Assembly (NCBI GenBank): GCA_942159475.1
Contig: OW804097.1
Location: forward strand, 52,038,986 to 52,102,985
DNA length: 64,000 nucleotides
From: Sthenelais limicola
Taxonomy: Eukaryota; Annelida; Polychaeta; Phyllodocida; Sigalionidae
Direction of reading: 5' to 3'
This document shows positions 49,069-59,882 of this stretch, one piece after another. The notes beneath the pieces were generated by a model. The model did no database searches and was not told the origin of the DNA. It saw only the letters and a list, made by a program, of their open reading frames with translations. Both the position numbers and the translations under genes were made by a program. Every line of letters starts with the position of its first letter. Position 1 is the stretch's first letter.

Positions 49069-49461
49069 CCTAGACAATATATATAGTCCTCTGCTGCAAA
49101 CCCCTTCTGTGGATCCCCACAGATACTTCATTTCCAGGAGTGGTGGATCAGAGTGGATCCAGGCTATGATCTCTATCATCTCCAGCAGCTGATCTCTACA
49201 TGGTTGATAGCTGTGTATCTGTATTTAGGAAAAGATACGGGTCCAGGAAGAGTGCCGATGCTAGCGCGGGCATCAAATTGACGCCTATTTGTTCCTTTAG
49301 TCATATTGTTAGCCCTGACGATGGGTATTTATCTGTTAAATTATATGGATATTTTGTTTTCCCTGCCCTTTCCCATTACCATGCAACCGTGCCAACCCAC
49401 CTGTCGTCCCTTTGCGTAGAATGACAGATAGAAAGCATCTATGTGATAAAAAAAATATAGT

Positions 49462-49540
49462 TTTGAGACCGGCCGAGGCTTGAGCGTGCAATCGTCCACT
49501 CTGCAGGCCAGTGTCAAACCAATTGAGCTATATCCCATGG
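49462..49540 (-). repeat. tRNA-derived SINE head
   Basis: On the minus strand GGGATATAGCTCAATTGGT is a good A box with a tRNA-like 5' end. About 35 bases on, GCTCAAGCCTC resembles a degraded B box, and the text runs into CCGGTCTC and an AT-rich tail. The cloverleaf does not close well, so this is a SINE remnant and not a tRNA gene. Confidence 0.45.
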
Positions 49541-51002
49541 TGCTTATTGCGTGGCCTAAAGAGCTGTTACAAACACGGCCTAGATGACATGTCAGAGGAA
49601 GGAAAAACGCCCATTATTGCTTTATTTATGCTATGATGACACTGTTACTTTAAGGAAGTCTTATGAGTGTGATTACTATAAGGCCCGCATGAAAAAGCCA
49701 TGTTGCTGCAAGCAAATTGTCCATTGACCCACGGTGCAATCCGGGTGCATGACTCTCTAGGCTATATTCCATACAATGGTCACTTTAACTTTCTCATGAG
49801 GTAGACTATATATACATAAAATATACAAGAAAATACACCCCCCCCCCGCTCTCTAATGTTTAGCTTTGTTATTTTATTATACACGCATTGCTCTGAAAAC
49901 AACGTATCTAGAGTGATTTACGCATAGTGCTTATTTCACTAGTGATTTACGTGGGATTGTTATGGCAACCAATCTGTTTTTTACTAAGATTACCGGTAAA
50001 AATTCAAATTTATGACTCGATTTTTTTTCTATTTTCATGATTGAAAGCATGTATAATAAATCTGTTAACTAGCTTGTTGGTTTCAGTCGCTTAGAATATT
50101 GCACTCGTTGCTATGCAACTCGTGCAATAATCACGCTCCTTCAACCAACTTGTTAGTTAACCTGTATATATAGAACTGCAGCCAATGCTAGGCGTGAACG
50201 CACGGACAGGCAGGCAGAATGGTAGTGGGAGAACGGCCGCACATTGCCGCGGGTTTTGCCGCGGAACTTTAAAAAAAACGATTTCTGTAAACACACGTTT
50301 CTTTCCTCCTGTTGCAGCCATAACAGTTTGAATGGTAGTTAAGAAGACATCCCATGATTTTGGATGGATTATGTTGTATCATCCTATTCTTTTGGGGGCA
50401 TTTCATCAGTTTAGTCGGAAGGTATAACTGGTAAATAGTTAGTATATACCTACCTGGTTTATTTCATCATTTTTGCCACTCATTTACACTTTCCTGAGCC
50501 AACAAGACAAAAGTCAAACAGACTTGCGAAACTGGGAACAGTTGTGTATGAAGTGGTCTGTGGTGATGGAAAGCTAGAGGCGCCCACTTAAGCCACCTCA
50601 CACTTTCACATAAACAATATTGGGGGTGTTACATTACAGGGTTTTAATAATGAGCTTTGCAACAACAAACAGAACAAATTGAGAAATAAACTCACTATAA
50701 TGTTTTTAAAAACATGATGGATGGAAAATATTTATGTGCATAAATGCATCATAATGATAATTTTGGGTGCTGAAAAAAAAAAAGAATTTGTAAATGCAAA
50801 CCTGTAATTCATGATTCCACCTGGTGGCAACAAGTCGGTCTAACCCTTGTCAAGATGAGCCAGATTTCAACATGAGAGTGTTTATTATAGTTATAGAAAC
50901 CACTAAAACATGGTGATGTATTTATTGTACACTGTTGGTATTTTGGACGTAACATCTTGTCAGCTATCCAGAACAGTTTTCATATTCATTATATCTCTGT
51001 AT
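49541..51002. other. No gene recognised
   Basis: Intergenic sequence. A region at 50040-50180 has several CTAGCTTGTTGG / AACCAACTTGTTAG words forming a loose inverted pair. Confidence 0.4.
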
Positions 51003-52312
51003 AAATCATATCGCTTGGTTTCATGTACTGGAGGCCTTCCACGGTAGACCCAAAGAAGAGATATTTTTGGCCAGATTTATGCCAAGTTACCATTTAAATG
51101 TGTTCTACCAGAAGTTTTTTAAAACATGGAATGAATATTATTACAAGAACTCTCCAGTGTCTGTGAACCAAATTAGAAAGGAGAGAATATGGACGAATAA
51201 AAGTATAAAACATAAAGGTAACATGATAAGATGGCAACACTGGATAGATCAGGGGATAATAGTAGTCGGCGATATTGTAAATGAAGATGGAACACTCATG
51301 TCGAGTAGGGATTTTACTGACGCTTTTGATTTTGTACCTTCATCTTACGAGCTCAAAGCAGTAAGAAATGCGATTCCAAAAGAATGGAAAACCAGACTAA
51401 AAAACGATAGCCCAGGCCAATGTGACGGTTCCATTGACTTCCAAATTGGAGGCAAAATGTTAAAATTGTTGAGATGCCCCTCAAAGGTTATATATCAGCT
51501 ACTAATTGAAAAAAGAAAACCCAAGTGGGAAAAATTTCTAAAGTGGAAAAATCTGCTCCAAATATCCGAAGAACAATATCAAGACATAAGGTGGGACAAA
51601 ATCTTTACGATCCCATATAGATGTACAGCCGAAACGAGGCTATAGGTATTACAGTTTAAGATATTGCATGGCGCCATTACCACAAATAAACTGCTGAAAG
51701 AAATTGATGTAAAGGATAGTCCTAGGTGTAACTCCTGCTCTGAGGTGGATACACTAAGTCACTTCTTTGTTAACTGCCTAAAAACAAGAAGAATATGGAT
51801 TTCTATTCTGGAGTGGATTTACGAGCTAGATTATATTAATGTAAAGAATAATGGGGAGAGAACAATTGGAAAGAGAAGAAACAGAATAACTCCCTCGGTT
51901 AGAGAAATCCTTTTTAGTATTGAGGAGATAAATCCACAAACTAAGGTGATAAACTGGCTCTTCCTCCAGGTCAAGGCGTACATACACAGGCAGAAACTAT
52001 TTAATAATAGTGAGATGAACATGTTATCGGTAATGCGAGAGCTAAAAATGAGAGCAACCTTGGTAATAATAAATATAGGAGGAAGCGAAAGAAGGAGAGA
52101 AGAAAGAAAAATGTGGAATTGTTTAATGGACGACATCTTGGAGTGCATAGAGAAACTAAAAAGGTAAACTCTCCAAATGCCCTTAGGGTAAACCTTTCAG
52201 CAAGACGATGTGTTAAGAAGATATTTTATCCTAGATGTATCTCGCTTAAATCGGTGTATGTGTAAGGAATAAAACGACGTCGCAAAAACAAAAACAAAAA
52301 AAATCATATCGC
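51003..52312 (+). mobile_element. 5'-truncated Tx1/L1-like LINE with 12-bp target duplication
   Basis: The 12-bp word AAATCATATCGC at 51003-51014 recurs at 52301-52312, directly after an A-rich tail. An AATAAA lies at 52268-52273. The open frame starts at the first codon after the left duplication, so the copy was truncated on insertion. Length between duplications is 1286 bp. Confidence 0.9.
51016..52167 (+). pseudogene. Tx1/L1-like ORF2 C-terminal domain, one nonsense codon
   Basis: The frame runs from WFHVLEAFHGRPKEEIFLAR through ERIWTNKSIKHKGN, GIIVVGDIVNEDG, IPKEWKTR, WEKFLKW and IFTIPYRCTAETRL to TAG (51643-51645). It goes on in the same frame with LQFKILHGAITTN, DSPRCNSCSEVDTLSHFFVN (zinc-like Cys/His motif) and IWISILEWIYELD, ending with a basic helix and TAA at 52165. 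RT and endonuclease are absent by truncation. The degraded copy at 1026-1799 is the same region of a related element. Confidence 0.8.
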
Positions 52313-52736
52313 AAAGAGATATAGGTAGAGTATGAATACAGTAATATATATATTATATTTCATGCATTTATTTTATATTTATCTTTTATATGTCATTGTT
52401 ACATAGCCAACATACAAACGAGAAACTGGACAATAACGAATGCACAAATACCCTGGCATAAGCAACTATTTATCTCTGCCACTTTAGACTCACCAATCTG
52501 ACACCCATACTCATATCAGCACAGAGCGTTCTGGCCGCACTAATGGATTAAATCACAACTGGGACTAGCTGGTGGTAAAGTAGTAAGCAATGCAGCGCGT
52601 TCCGTCCGCGTCAAGGTTTTAATTCAAAAGAGCGTGCATGCATTTCAGTCACAGGGGTGGGGGGACAGCACAGCGGCCAAGAATGGTGCATGCAGTGGCA
52701 GACAGTGCCTGCATATAGACCGCTGAGGTTTCCTAT
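52313..52736. other. No gene recognised
   Basis: AT-rich sequence, then a more GC-rich stretch (52580-52730) just before the unidentified coding region that follows. The GC-rich part could be its leader. Confidence 0.4.
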
Positions 52737-54305
52737 TTGGTCGCGCTACCCTGCTGGCCTTGTGTTTGCTGGGTAGATCATCGCTCAGATCTAGTCAAGC
52801 ATTTGATGAAAGGACCGAGCGACCATCAAAACAGTGGTGAATGGGCGAGAGAGCTAGCCTCTGGCTTCCGAGTTGTACAGAATGAAGTCCCAAATTATGG
52901 TTGCGTTAAATATGCCCGAATGGGAAAATATGATTTGGACCGAATCATGACAATTGGAAGAAACAGGGCTCAAGTTGAGGCGAGACACACCTCTGCTATG
53001 GCTAGGAATGTGGCTAAGCAGAGGTTGGTTGATGCTCCGGCCCCTGAGAAGAACGCTTGGGCTTCAAAGTCGGCTGAGGTAACCGCTTAACTGGTGCTAG
53101 GCCGAAGGACACGTCTACGGTCACTGCATTGACCATTCCTGCAGCGGCTGCTGGTGCTCCTTCTGCCTCTGCTTCGGATGAGGTAGTTATTGGTGTTGAG
53201 AAGGGGGGAGTTGATGAGACCCGTTCCAGCGTCTCTCCTCTTCCTTATCTGCCTTCAAATGACAGCATCACTCGATCTGCTTTGGAGGTAGATAGAACTT
53301 TGGTGGATGGGGCTGCATCAATACACCAGGCTGTGAATCAGTGTTTCAATGTGGTCAAGACAGCTCTTGATGTTGCTCTTGCTCCATTGGTGGATGTGAG
53401 TGAGATTAGGGCAGCTGCAGCAGAGATACCTGCTTTGCACACAAAAGTGGAGGACTTGAACCGCCAGCTTGAATATTATAAGCAGGAAGACCAGCGCTCT
53501 AGAGAGACCATTATGGATCTCAAGTGCTGGCTTTCTGCTTTATATGAGAGTGGCGAGCTGGAGAAGAAGAGGAAAAAGTCGTAGAAAGTTGTGAAGAAGG
53601 AGCAACAGGTGGAAACAGATGTAGTAAGGAAGGCTGCTCTCCAGCAGATCATGGCTGAATTGCTGCGTCAACACACTGCTTTGTTGGCCCAGTCGCAGTC
53701 ACAGGCACCAACATCAGTTCCTCCTGCTCCAGTTGCGTTGTTGAAGCCTGTATTGGTGAAGGAAGTGTTGCATGGTCCTCCTGGGTTAGACCAATGGCAG
53801 TTGGTCATTAACCCGCCTGTTGATATTTGCTCGCCGCAGAGAGGAAACCTGATGTGGGGGCTGATGCCAGGACTTTTGCCTCGGCCACAATTGTCTTTGC
53901 AGCCGCAAGGCCAGACATTAAATTTTGTTGGTAGCCCTTTTAGGATGCCTGGGTTTACCCCATTGCCCACTTTCGAAGTGTTGCAACGACAGATGTTGGT
54001 GAATGAAGGGGAAAACCCTGCTGTGCAGGGATCTCCTGTCACTGAGAGACCGCAAGGGAGCCCGGCCAGGGTTCACGGTCAGACAGTCGGTGAGTGTGAC
54101 CCCGATTGGTAGGAGTCAAGATGTGCAGGGAAATCTGTCTAGGGTTGGTCCTCTGTTTTCTTCTCCAATGAGGAAGCTTGGTGTGTTCGGCTCAGCTGAG
54201 CAAGTGATGACTGAACAACCTGATCCTCAGACGATGGATTGGTTGGGTGCTCTGCCGCCTCAGCCGAAGAACACATCGTTTATGAGAGGTGAGGACTATA
54301 TTTAA
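52737..54305 (+). pseudogene. Unidentified coding region in four pieces, gag-like in character
   Basis: Consecutive open pieces in frames 0, 2, 2 and 0 read as one damaged protein of about 500 aa. Piece 1 (to 53090) has SGEWARELASGFRVVQNEVP and KYDLDRIMTIGRNRAQVEAR. Piece 2 (53102-53584) has an Ala-rich linker and a predicted coiled coil (ALHTKVEDLNRQLEYYKQED) ending in KKRKKS. After one in-frame TAG, piece 3 (53585-54112) is Gln/Pro-rich. After a frameshift near 54080, piece 4 ends SFMRGEDYI with TAA at 54303. Coding-like composition (higher GC, few stops) differs sharply from the flanks. I do not recognise the family. A gag-like protein of a retroelement or a decayed intronless gene copy are both possible. 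Confidence 0.45.
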
Positions 54306-54813
54306 GAACGCAAAATTATTTGATTCTGCACTGTCATGTACATTTATTTTGCTTACTTTTTTGCAGTAATTTACTCTAATAAATGTATTGAATTATTTTT
54401 TATAATTTTGAACTCATTTATATGCACTAATACTATTATTGTTGGAGAACTATATTCATTCCATATCAGCCTGAGGCCTGATACAGGCGTCGTTTCAGCC
54501 TCAGGACTGAGTTGCGCTCTCAGTGTTAACTCAATGGGCCGTATGTATTGACCACACTCAAAGGTGAAATAATATTCGAGTATATTCGGCATTGCATTGA
54601 TTCTAGCAATCTGTGTGGTTAGGTTGAACTGAGTTTTGAGCTTTATTTTCGTCTGAAATTTGGGTTATTTGAGAGGATTGGTGAAGGTGAATTGTACATT
54701 TTCTGAAAATCTGACCCCCATACGTATCTATAGACCGATTCGGATAGGCTGGCGTCACCATTGGTAGAATTCTGAACTTGTTTGGATAGAATGTTCCCCG
54801 ACCTATACTTAAG
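54306..54813. other. No gene recognised
   Basis: AT-rich sequence. An AATAAA near 54378 could be the signal of the preceding coding region. At 54466-54520 the phrase CAGCCTGAGGCCTGA...CAGCCTCAGGACTGA repeats. Confidence 0.4.
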
Positions 54814-54990
54814 CCCGTTATCCACTTGCACGATTGTCGGTCACTTTGGGGTGACTGACAATCGGTCACCCCATGTCACCGACAATCGTGCAAGTGCATA
54901 CCGGGTCACCGACAATCGGTCACCTGGTCACCGACCATCGGTCACCTGCTCACCCGGTCATGATTGTCGGGAGCCTAAATTTTTGTCAGG
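54814..54990. mobile_element. MITE-like cluster of CCGACAATCGGTCAC words
   Basis: An inner 91-bp unit (54814-54904) has inverted ends of about 28 bp containing ATCCACTTGCACGATTGTCG and complement. To its right further copies of (A/G)TCACCGACAATCGGTCACC follow up to about 54990. Six copies of the CGACAATCG(G) core occur in 170 bp on both strands. The same family is at 61117-61316. Confidence 0.7.
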
Positions 54991-55521
54991 ACCCTAAAAT
55001 TATTTATTTAGTGGTGCTCGTGATGTGGATGAACCTCTTGTTCATTACTGTCAAGTTTACAGTATATTTATTCAGTATATATAGAGTACATTTATTTTTA
55101 TCGTTTAAATTATATAGATTATTGCTATTTTTAGTGAATATTTTTATTTGTACGTGGTTTGCGGGTCCCTGATTTTGGTGAATAGTTTGGTGTTGATTTG
55201 TACATTCATTTTTTATTATTTCTATTAATTTATAATTATTTATTGGTATTTTTTGGTGATTATTTCGACTTCAAAAGTCTCCCAATCGTACAGTATGTCA
55301 CACCACATTGTAGCATACTTATTTAACTTAATATTTCTTTAATTAGATATACCGAATATAGGTTTTAACATATTTCCATACATGTTCTTTGTGTATAATG
55401 TTAGAGTTTTGGACATTAAATGATAAATATTAGTCTATAAGCATGATGCCATAGGCAGAGTGCTTATGTGGACGAATCAAGTCATTAGACTTACTTCACT
55501 TTGCATTGATATGAACTTTGT
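54991..55521. other. No gene recognised
   Basis: AT-rich flank up to the 5' end of the Ngaro-like element. Confidence 0.45.
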
Positions 55522-55708
55522 GTAGGTGAAAAGGTTCACCGGGTATATCAGGTCGGTGCCAGGCAACGCTTCCCTGTCCACGCCCACTACGCCACGCCCA
55601 CCCGTTGGTGTGACGTCACAATACTAGCCCTTCGATGTCAACAACAAGTGTGTTCCTTCCCCTCACTCCTCTCCTGATCCCCAACCTGATCACACGTATA
55701 TTGGAAAA
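55522..55708 (+). repeat. Split direct repeat A1 (5' end, likely promoter)
   Basis: It starts GTAGGTGAAAAGGTTCACC, has two CCACGCCCAC boxes and a CRE palindrome TGACGTCA at 55611-55618, and is identical to A2. Its position upstream of gag suggests it holds the element's promoter. Confidence 0.85.
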
Positions 55709-55761
55709 TTTTTATTTTTCCTGGTCGTGTTTGGATTCGTTTGTCTGAATCTACCTTCATA

Positions 55762-56640
55762 ATGGGAAGAGCAAAGCAGTGCGAGCCGTGTGGATATGCT
55801 CATGAGCCTCCAACAGGACAATTGTGCAATAGGAAGCTTATTGCAGAGGTGAAGTCAGTGGAGGGTGAGAAAACAACGGCACTTACCGAGAGGGTCTCTG
55901 GACTCGAGAACATGGTTGGGAAGATATTGTCAGCGGTAGAAGGCTTAGAGAAGAAGTCAAACGAGAAAGATGTGACTCCTGATCCATCTATGGCTTCGTC
56001 ATCGGACTCAGAAGTTAAAGTTTGTGATTCCAGAACGGTGCATCGTGATGTGATACATGAGGATAGGTCTCCAAGTCGGGAGAGCTCGATTTATAATGTT
56101 TCGTCGACAAGCCGTCGTCGTAGAAGTTCATCGAGGAAGCGCTCAGGGCCCTTTGATCGAGACCAGCATTTGGACAAGGGTGAGGGCATTGAATCCTTTG
56201 ACAATCTCCTGTTGCTCTCCCTCCATATGTTGGAGAAAATGTTGATAGATTGTAGACCATATGAAGAGCTGTCAGGCGTGTTATCCCATGTTATCACAAT
56301 GTCTGAAAAGAACGCATCTCAGATGTATACGCTCAAGGCCTCCATGTTGTACGATCAGGCCGTACACACTCGGGCCAACAAGAAAGGTTTGTCAGCGTTC
56401 AGCGACGTCAAGCAGGAAGAGGTACTTCGATATTATTCCTATGAAAACTCTAGGAAGGCTGTTTCTTCCAAATCTACTACTTCTGCTAAGGGCAAGTCTT
56501 CATCCAACCCTAAGATTTGTTTCAAATTCAACGCTGGAGGTTGTAGCAAAGTGCAGTGTGATTATCCTCACCGTTGCTCGACCTGTTCATCAGCTGATCA
56601 TGGTGCCAAGGCATGCGGGTCGAGCAAGGTGAGTAAATAG
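55762..56640 (+). CDS. Ngaro-like gag protein
   Basis: From ATG 55762 (292 aa) to TAG at 56638-56640; the frame is open a little upstream, but this is the first ATG. Residues 5-26 have a Cys-x2-Cys...Cys cluster (CEPCGYAHEPPTGQLC). A helical/coiled region (ERVSGLENMVGKILSAVEGL) is followed by a Ser/Arg-rich tract (SSTSRRRRSSSRKRSG), a middle helical part and near the C-terminus a CCCH zinc finger (CX7CX4CX3H, CFKFNAGGCSKVQCDYPH) plus another Cys-x2-Cys. It is a nucleic-acid-binding structural protein by analogy. The frame continues open beyond the TAG into pol. Confidence 0.8.
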   Translation: MGRAKQCEPCGYAHEPPTGQLCNRKLIAEVKSVEGEKTTALTERVSGLENMVGKILSAVEGLEKKSNEKDVTPDPSMASSSDSEVKVCDSRTVHRDVIHEDRSPSRESSIYNVSSTSRRRRSSSRKRSGPFDRDQHLDKGEGIESFDNLLLLSLHMLEKMLIDCRPYEELSGVLSHVITMSEKNASQMYTLKASMLYDQAVHTRANKKGLSAFSDVKQEEVLRYYSYENSRKAVSSKSTTSAKGKSSSNPKICFKFNAGGCSKVQCDYPHRCSTCSSADHGAKACGSSKVSK

Positions 56641-56706
56641 GATGAGGTCGAGAATCAGGTCGGCGCCGATAGTGACATCTGTAGTATATCGTACGAGTTG
56701 GTTACT

Positions 56707-58497
56707 ATGGCGATGGACTCTCCTGTGAAAGAGGTTACTTGTAGTGGTAACATGGCGGACTTGGACAAGGTTATGTCGAGATCCGAAGACTTGACATCTG
56801 TTTCTCCGCCTGATTCTCCCCTCTTGGATAACTTTCCTAAAGTTTGTGACGGTAACTGTAAGTACGTTGATATATGCAATGCTGTTAAAAAATTTTGCTG
56901 TGGTAATATGAATGTATCGCCCGATATGGCTCTTTTCTCTACTCCTCGATCTAGGAACGGTCGTTCCATCGAAGTATTTAGTAGTTGTTTTGTTGGCAAA
57001 TGCAATTGTGTACATACCCTTGATACCTTACCTGTTCAACTTAAACCTTGCCGTTTTGCGGCTATTTTATTCCACCAAGGATGTTCTATTTTTGATCGCT
57101 ATGTAGACGTTTTTGACGGTGTTATCGATGGTGTAGACGTGGTGGACACGCCAGTACAGGCGTATGATTGTATAAATTACGCCTCCATTTTGGAGGATAG
57201 TGCTCGTAACAAAATGGATAAAATAGTAAAGAACGAGCTTCTTGAAGGTTGTGTATCTATTGTTGAATCTAAACCTAAGTGTATCCATTCTTTGGGAGCT
57301 ATTTTTAAGCCTGATGGTGGTATCAGGCCGATTACCGACTGCTCCAGACCTGACAAAAACTTGGTTAACTTTCATTGTGATTCACTGGTGCGCAGTTTCT
57401 CTTACAATAACATTGACATGGCGACTGATATGGTGGAAATAGGTTCTTATATGAGTGTCGTCGACATTAAATCCGCTTATAGGGCGGTGGCAATTAACCC
57501 AGAACATAGAACTCTGTGTGGTTTCCGCTGGACAATTGAAGACAAGGAACATTACCTAACTGATAATAGACTTTGCTTCGGCCTAAGAATAGGTCCTTGT
57601 GTTTTTGATCGCATTTCTAACATGATTGCTGAATGTTTGTATAACTTGTTCAATGTGCGTGTGGTCAACTATTTAGATGATTTTTTCCTATGTTCCCATG
57701 ACTTGCCCTCCTGTACCCAGGCCCGTGATTCCCTCATCGCCCTGCTACGCTACTTGGGTTTCTATGTGGCGTGGCCTAAAGTCACCACACCTAGCACCAA
57801 GTGTACCTACCTGGGATTCGACATCGATTCTTCAAACATGACTCTGAGTCTCCCACCAGGAAAGTTGGAGAAACTTAGGGTCCTTCTGCAGAGTGTCCAA
57901 GACTCAAAATTCATCACGAAAAAGGACCTTGAGAGGTTATGTGGATACCTAGCTCACTGCTCCGCCGTCTTCAAGGGAGGACGGACCTTCTGCTGCCGTC
58001 TATTTGACTTATATAAAGTATTGTTATCAAAGCGACTAAGTCGCACCCCCATTTCAGAAGCATTCAGAGAAGACATCAGATGGTGGAATGCGTTCTGTAA
58101 GGTGTTTAACGGGGTGGGCTTTCTATTGAAGCCAGAATATGACTTGCCCATGGTCTCGGACGCCTCTAGCCGTGGCTTTGGCATATTTCTGGGTGGTGAC
58201 TGGATCGCAGGCCCTTTCCAGCATCATAGCATACCTTGGACGGATACTCAGTGTCATCATATAGCATCTGGCCCTCTTGAAAATTTGAAACATGACAATA
58301 TAAATGTACAAGAGCTGTACCCCATTCTTTTAGGTGTAAAAAGGTGGAAGGACAAGCTGAGAGGTTGTTGGGTGAGGTGTTTTATCGACAACACCCAAGT
58401 TATTGCCATGTTAACTAACGGTATTAGCTGCAACAAGACATGTATGCAGTGGCTCTACGAACTTTTCTGGATTACATTTATTTATGGCATATATTAA
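56707..58497 (+). CDS. Ngaro-like Pol: reverse transcriptase and RNase H
   Basis: Counted from ATG 56707. The RT motifs are GGIRPITDCSRPDKNLVNF (fingers), MSVVDIKSAYRAV (motif A, Asp253), LCFGLRIGPCVFDR, VVNYLDDFFLC (YLDD, Tyr322) and TYLGFDID. RNase H follows with VSDASSRGFGIFL (Asp485), NINVQELYPILLGVKRW (Glu) and FIDNTQVIAML (Asp). The RNase H tail (INTKNNVVADYLSRLPY) is not in this frame but in the next one (58484-58753), so the protein ends early at TAA 58495 unless a +1 shift occurs. Pol is in the same frame as gag, with only the gag TAG between them and an open stretch (56641-56706). All catalytic residues are intact. Confidence 0.85.
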   Translation: MAMDSPVKEVTCSGNMADLDKVMSRSEDLTSVSPPDSPLLDNFPKVCDGNCKYVDICNAVKKFCCGNMNVSPDMALFSTPRSRNGRSIEVFSSCFVGKCNCVHTLDTLPVQLKPCRFAAILFHQGCSIFDRYVDVFDGVIDGVDVVDTPVQAYDCINYASILEDSARNKMDKIVKNELLEGCVSIVESKPKCIHSLGAIFKPDGGIRPITDCSRPDKNLVNFHCDSLVRSFSYNNIDMATDMVEIGSYMSVVDIKSAYRAVAINPEHRTLCGFRWTIEDKEHYLTDNRLCFGLRIGPCVFDRISNMIAECLYNLFNVRVVNYLDDFFLCSHDLPSCTQARDSLIALLRYLGFYVAWPKVTTPSTKCTYLGFDIDSSNMTLSLPPGKLEKLRVLLQSVQDSKFITKKDLERLCGYLAHCSAVFKGGRTFCCRLFDLYKVLLSKRLSRTPISEAFREDIRWWNAFCKVFNGVGFLLKPEYDLPMVSDASSRGFGIFLGGDWIAGPFQHHSIPWTDTQCHHIASGPLENLKHDNINVQELYPILLGVKRWKDKLRGCWVRCFIDNTQVIAMLTNGISCNKTCMQWLYELFWITFIYGIY

Positions 58498-58547
58498 CAC
58501 CAAGAATAATGTGGTAGCCGACTATTTATCGCGTCTCCCATATATGG

Positions 58548-59555
58548 ATGAGACTTGTGACTTTTCCACCCTATGTGAAGCTGGTTTGTGCTGCTTTTCG
58601 TCATATGTTCCATCTACTTTATACAGGAATGGACAAATGGATGCAGAGGGTAGCTATGCTTCAAGCCCGATCGGTGGCACCGTCTACTCTGATACAGCGC
58701 CAACGCCAATGGAAGTCGTTCACGGACTTCCTTCTGAAGAACAACATTCCTAGAGATCCTATATCAGTGGAGGCAGTCTGCATGTACTCTGCTTACTTAT
58801 CGACTTTCATGAAGTGCTCATCCGTTACTACATATCTCTGTGGTGTAGTATTTGGAGCCAGGTTGTGAATGATCGAGTGCCCAGCCCTCTCGCACCCCTC
58901 CATAAAGTGTGTACTCCGTGGTATCAGCCGCCTCCCAGGATCTTCACCCTCCCCATCGGACCCTCTGCTACCGGTCCATTTATTTAAGATGTTTCATCAG
59001 ATAGACAGCTCTTCTCTTCGCCAGTGTGTGCTATGGACAATGACTCTTTTCCTGTTTAGGTCTCTCCTCAGAGTGGGCCACATAGTTCCATCCCCTCACG
59101 TTCTTCACAGGCAAGACATACGCCTGACCTCGTGGGGTATGATTGTGACAGTTAATTCGTCCAAGACATCATCTTCCCCCTTCTCCATACCGGTGGTGAA
59201 GCTAGAGGACCAATCCTTGTGTGCGGTGTTCTGGCTGAAGAAATATCTGTTATCTTCAAAGTTATCATCGAACTCTCTGCTATTCTCATCAGGTGATAGA
59301 GGAAATCCCTCTTACGATGAGTTCAAATCCTTCCTTCAATCGTGTTGTGCTAAAGCTAAACTATCAGGATCTTTCTCTCCCCAATCATTAAGGAGAGGAG
59401 GAGCTACATTTATGTCATCGATTGGGGCCTCTATGTCCAATATCAAGGCAAGGGGAAACTGGCGCTCGGCTTGTGTGAATTCTTATATAACCCCCTCTAT
59501 GGAGACGAAACTCAAGGTGGATACATTCATTTCTGAACATCTTTCACTCCTGTGA
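58548..59555 (+). CDS. Ngaro-like tyrosine recombinase (one internal TGA)
   Basis: The N-terminal core-binding part reads ARSVAPSTLIQRQRQWKSFT, DFLLKNNIPRDPISVEAV. After the in-frame TGA at 58866-58868 the same frame goes on with HPSIKCVLRGISR, LFRSLLRVGHIVPS (box I Arg), SPQSLRRGGATFMSS (box II) and ARGNWRSACVNSYITPS (nucleophile Tyr), ending TGA 59553-59555. In the box II H-x-x-R motif the His position is Gln here (Q-S-L-R). It overlaps the RNase H tail in another frame, as usual in DIRS/Ngaro elements. The enzyme would join circular cDNA to genomic DNA. The TGA makes this copy probably defective unless it is read through. Confidence 0.8.
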
Positions 59556-59574
59556 CTTCGGTTTGGCCTTCCTT

Positions 59575-59669
59575 GGTGAATAAACTACCATTTTATGGTG
59601 GTCAAGGCCATCCCTTCTTCTCGTCATTTGTGTATAGTTATATTCCAGCCTGCAGAGAACCAGATATGT
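59575..59669 (+). repeat. Split direct repeat B1
   Basis: GGTGAATAAACTACC...CCAGATATGT, 95 bp, identical to B2. It contains an AATAAA near its start, a plausible 3' processing signal. Confidence 0.85.
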
Positions 59670-59856
59670 GTAGGTGAAAAGGTTCACCGGGTATATCAGG
59701 TCGGTGCCAGGCAACGCTTCCCTGTCCACGCCCACTACGCCACGCCCACCCGTTGGTGTGACGTCACAATACTAGCCCTTCGATGTCAACAACAAGTGTG
59801 TTCCTTCCCCTCACTCCTCTCCTGATCCCCAACCTGATCACACGTATATTGGAAAA
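59670..59856 (+). repeat. Split direct repeat A2
   Basis: Identical copy of A1, directly abutting B1, including the CRE at 59759-59766. Confidence 0.85.
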
Positions 59857-59882
59857 ATTTTTCTTTTTTGTATCTGTTTTAT

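Noticed and set aside
49462..49540. tRNA gene on the minus strand
   Set aside because: Good A box but poor B box, and the acceptor and anticodon stems do not close; better explained as a SINE remnant.
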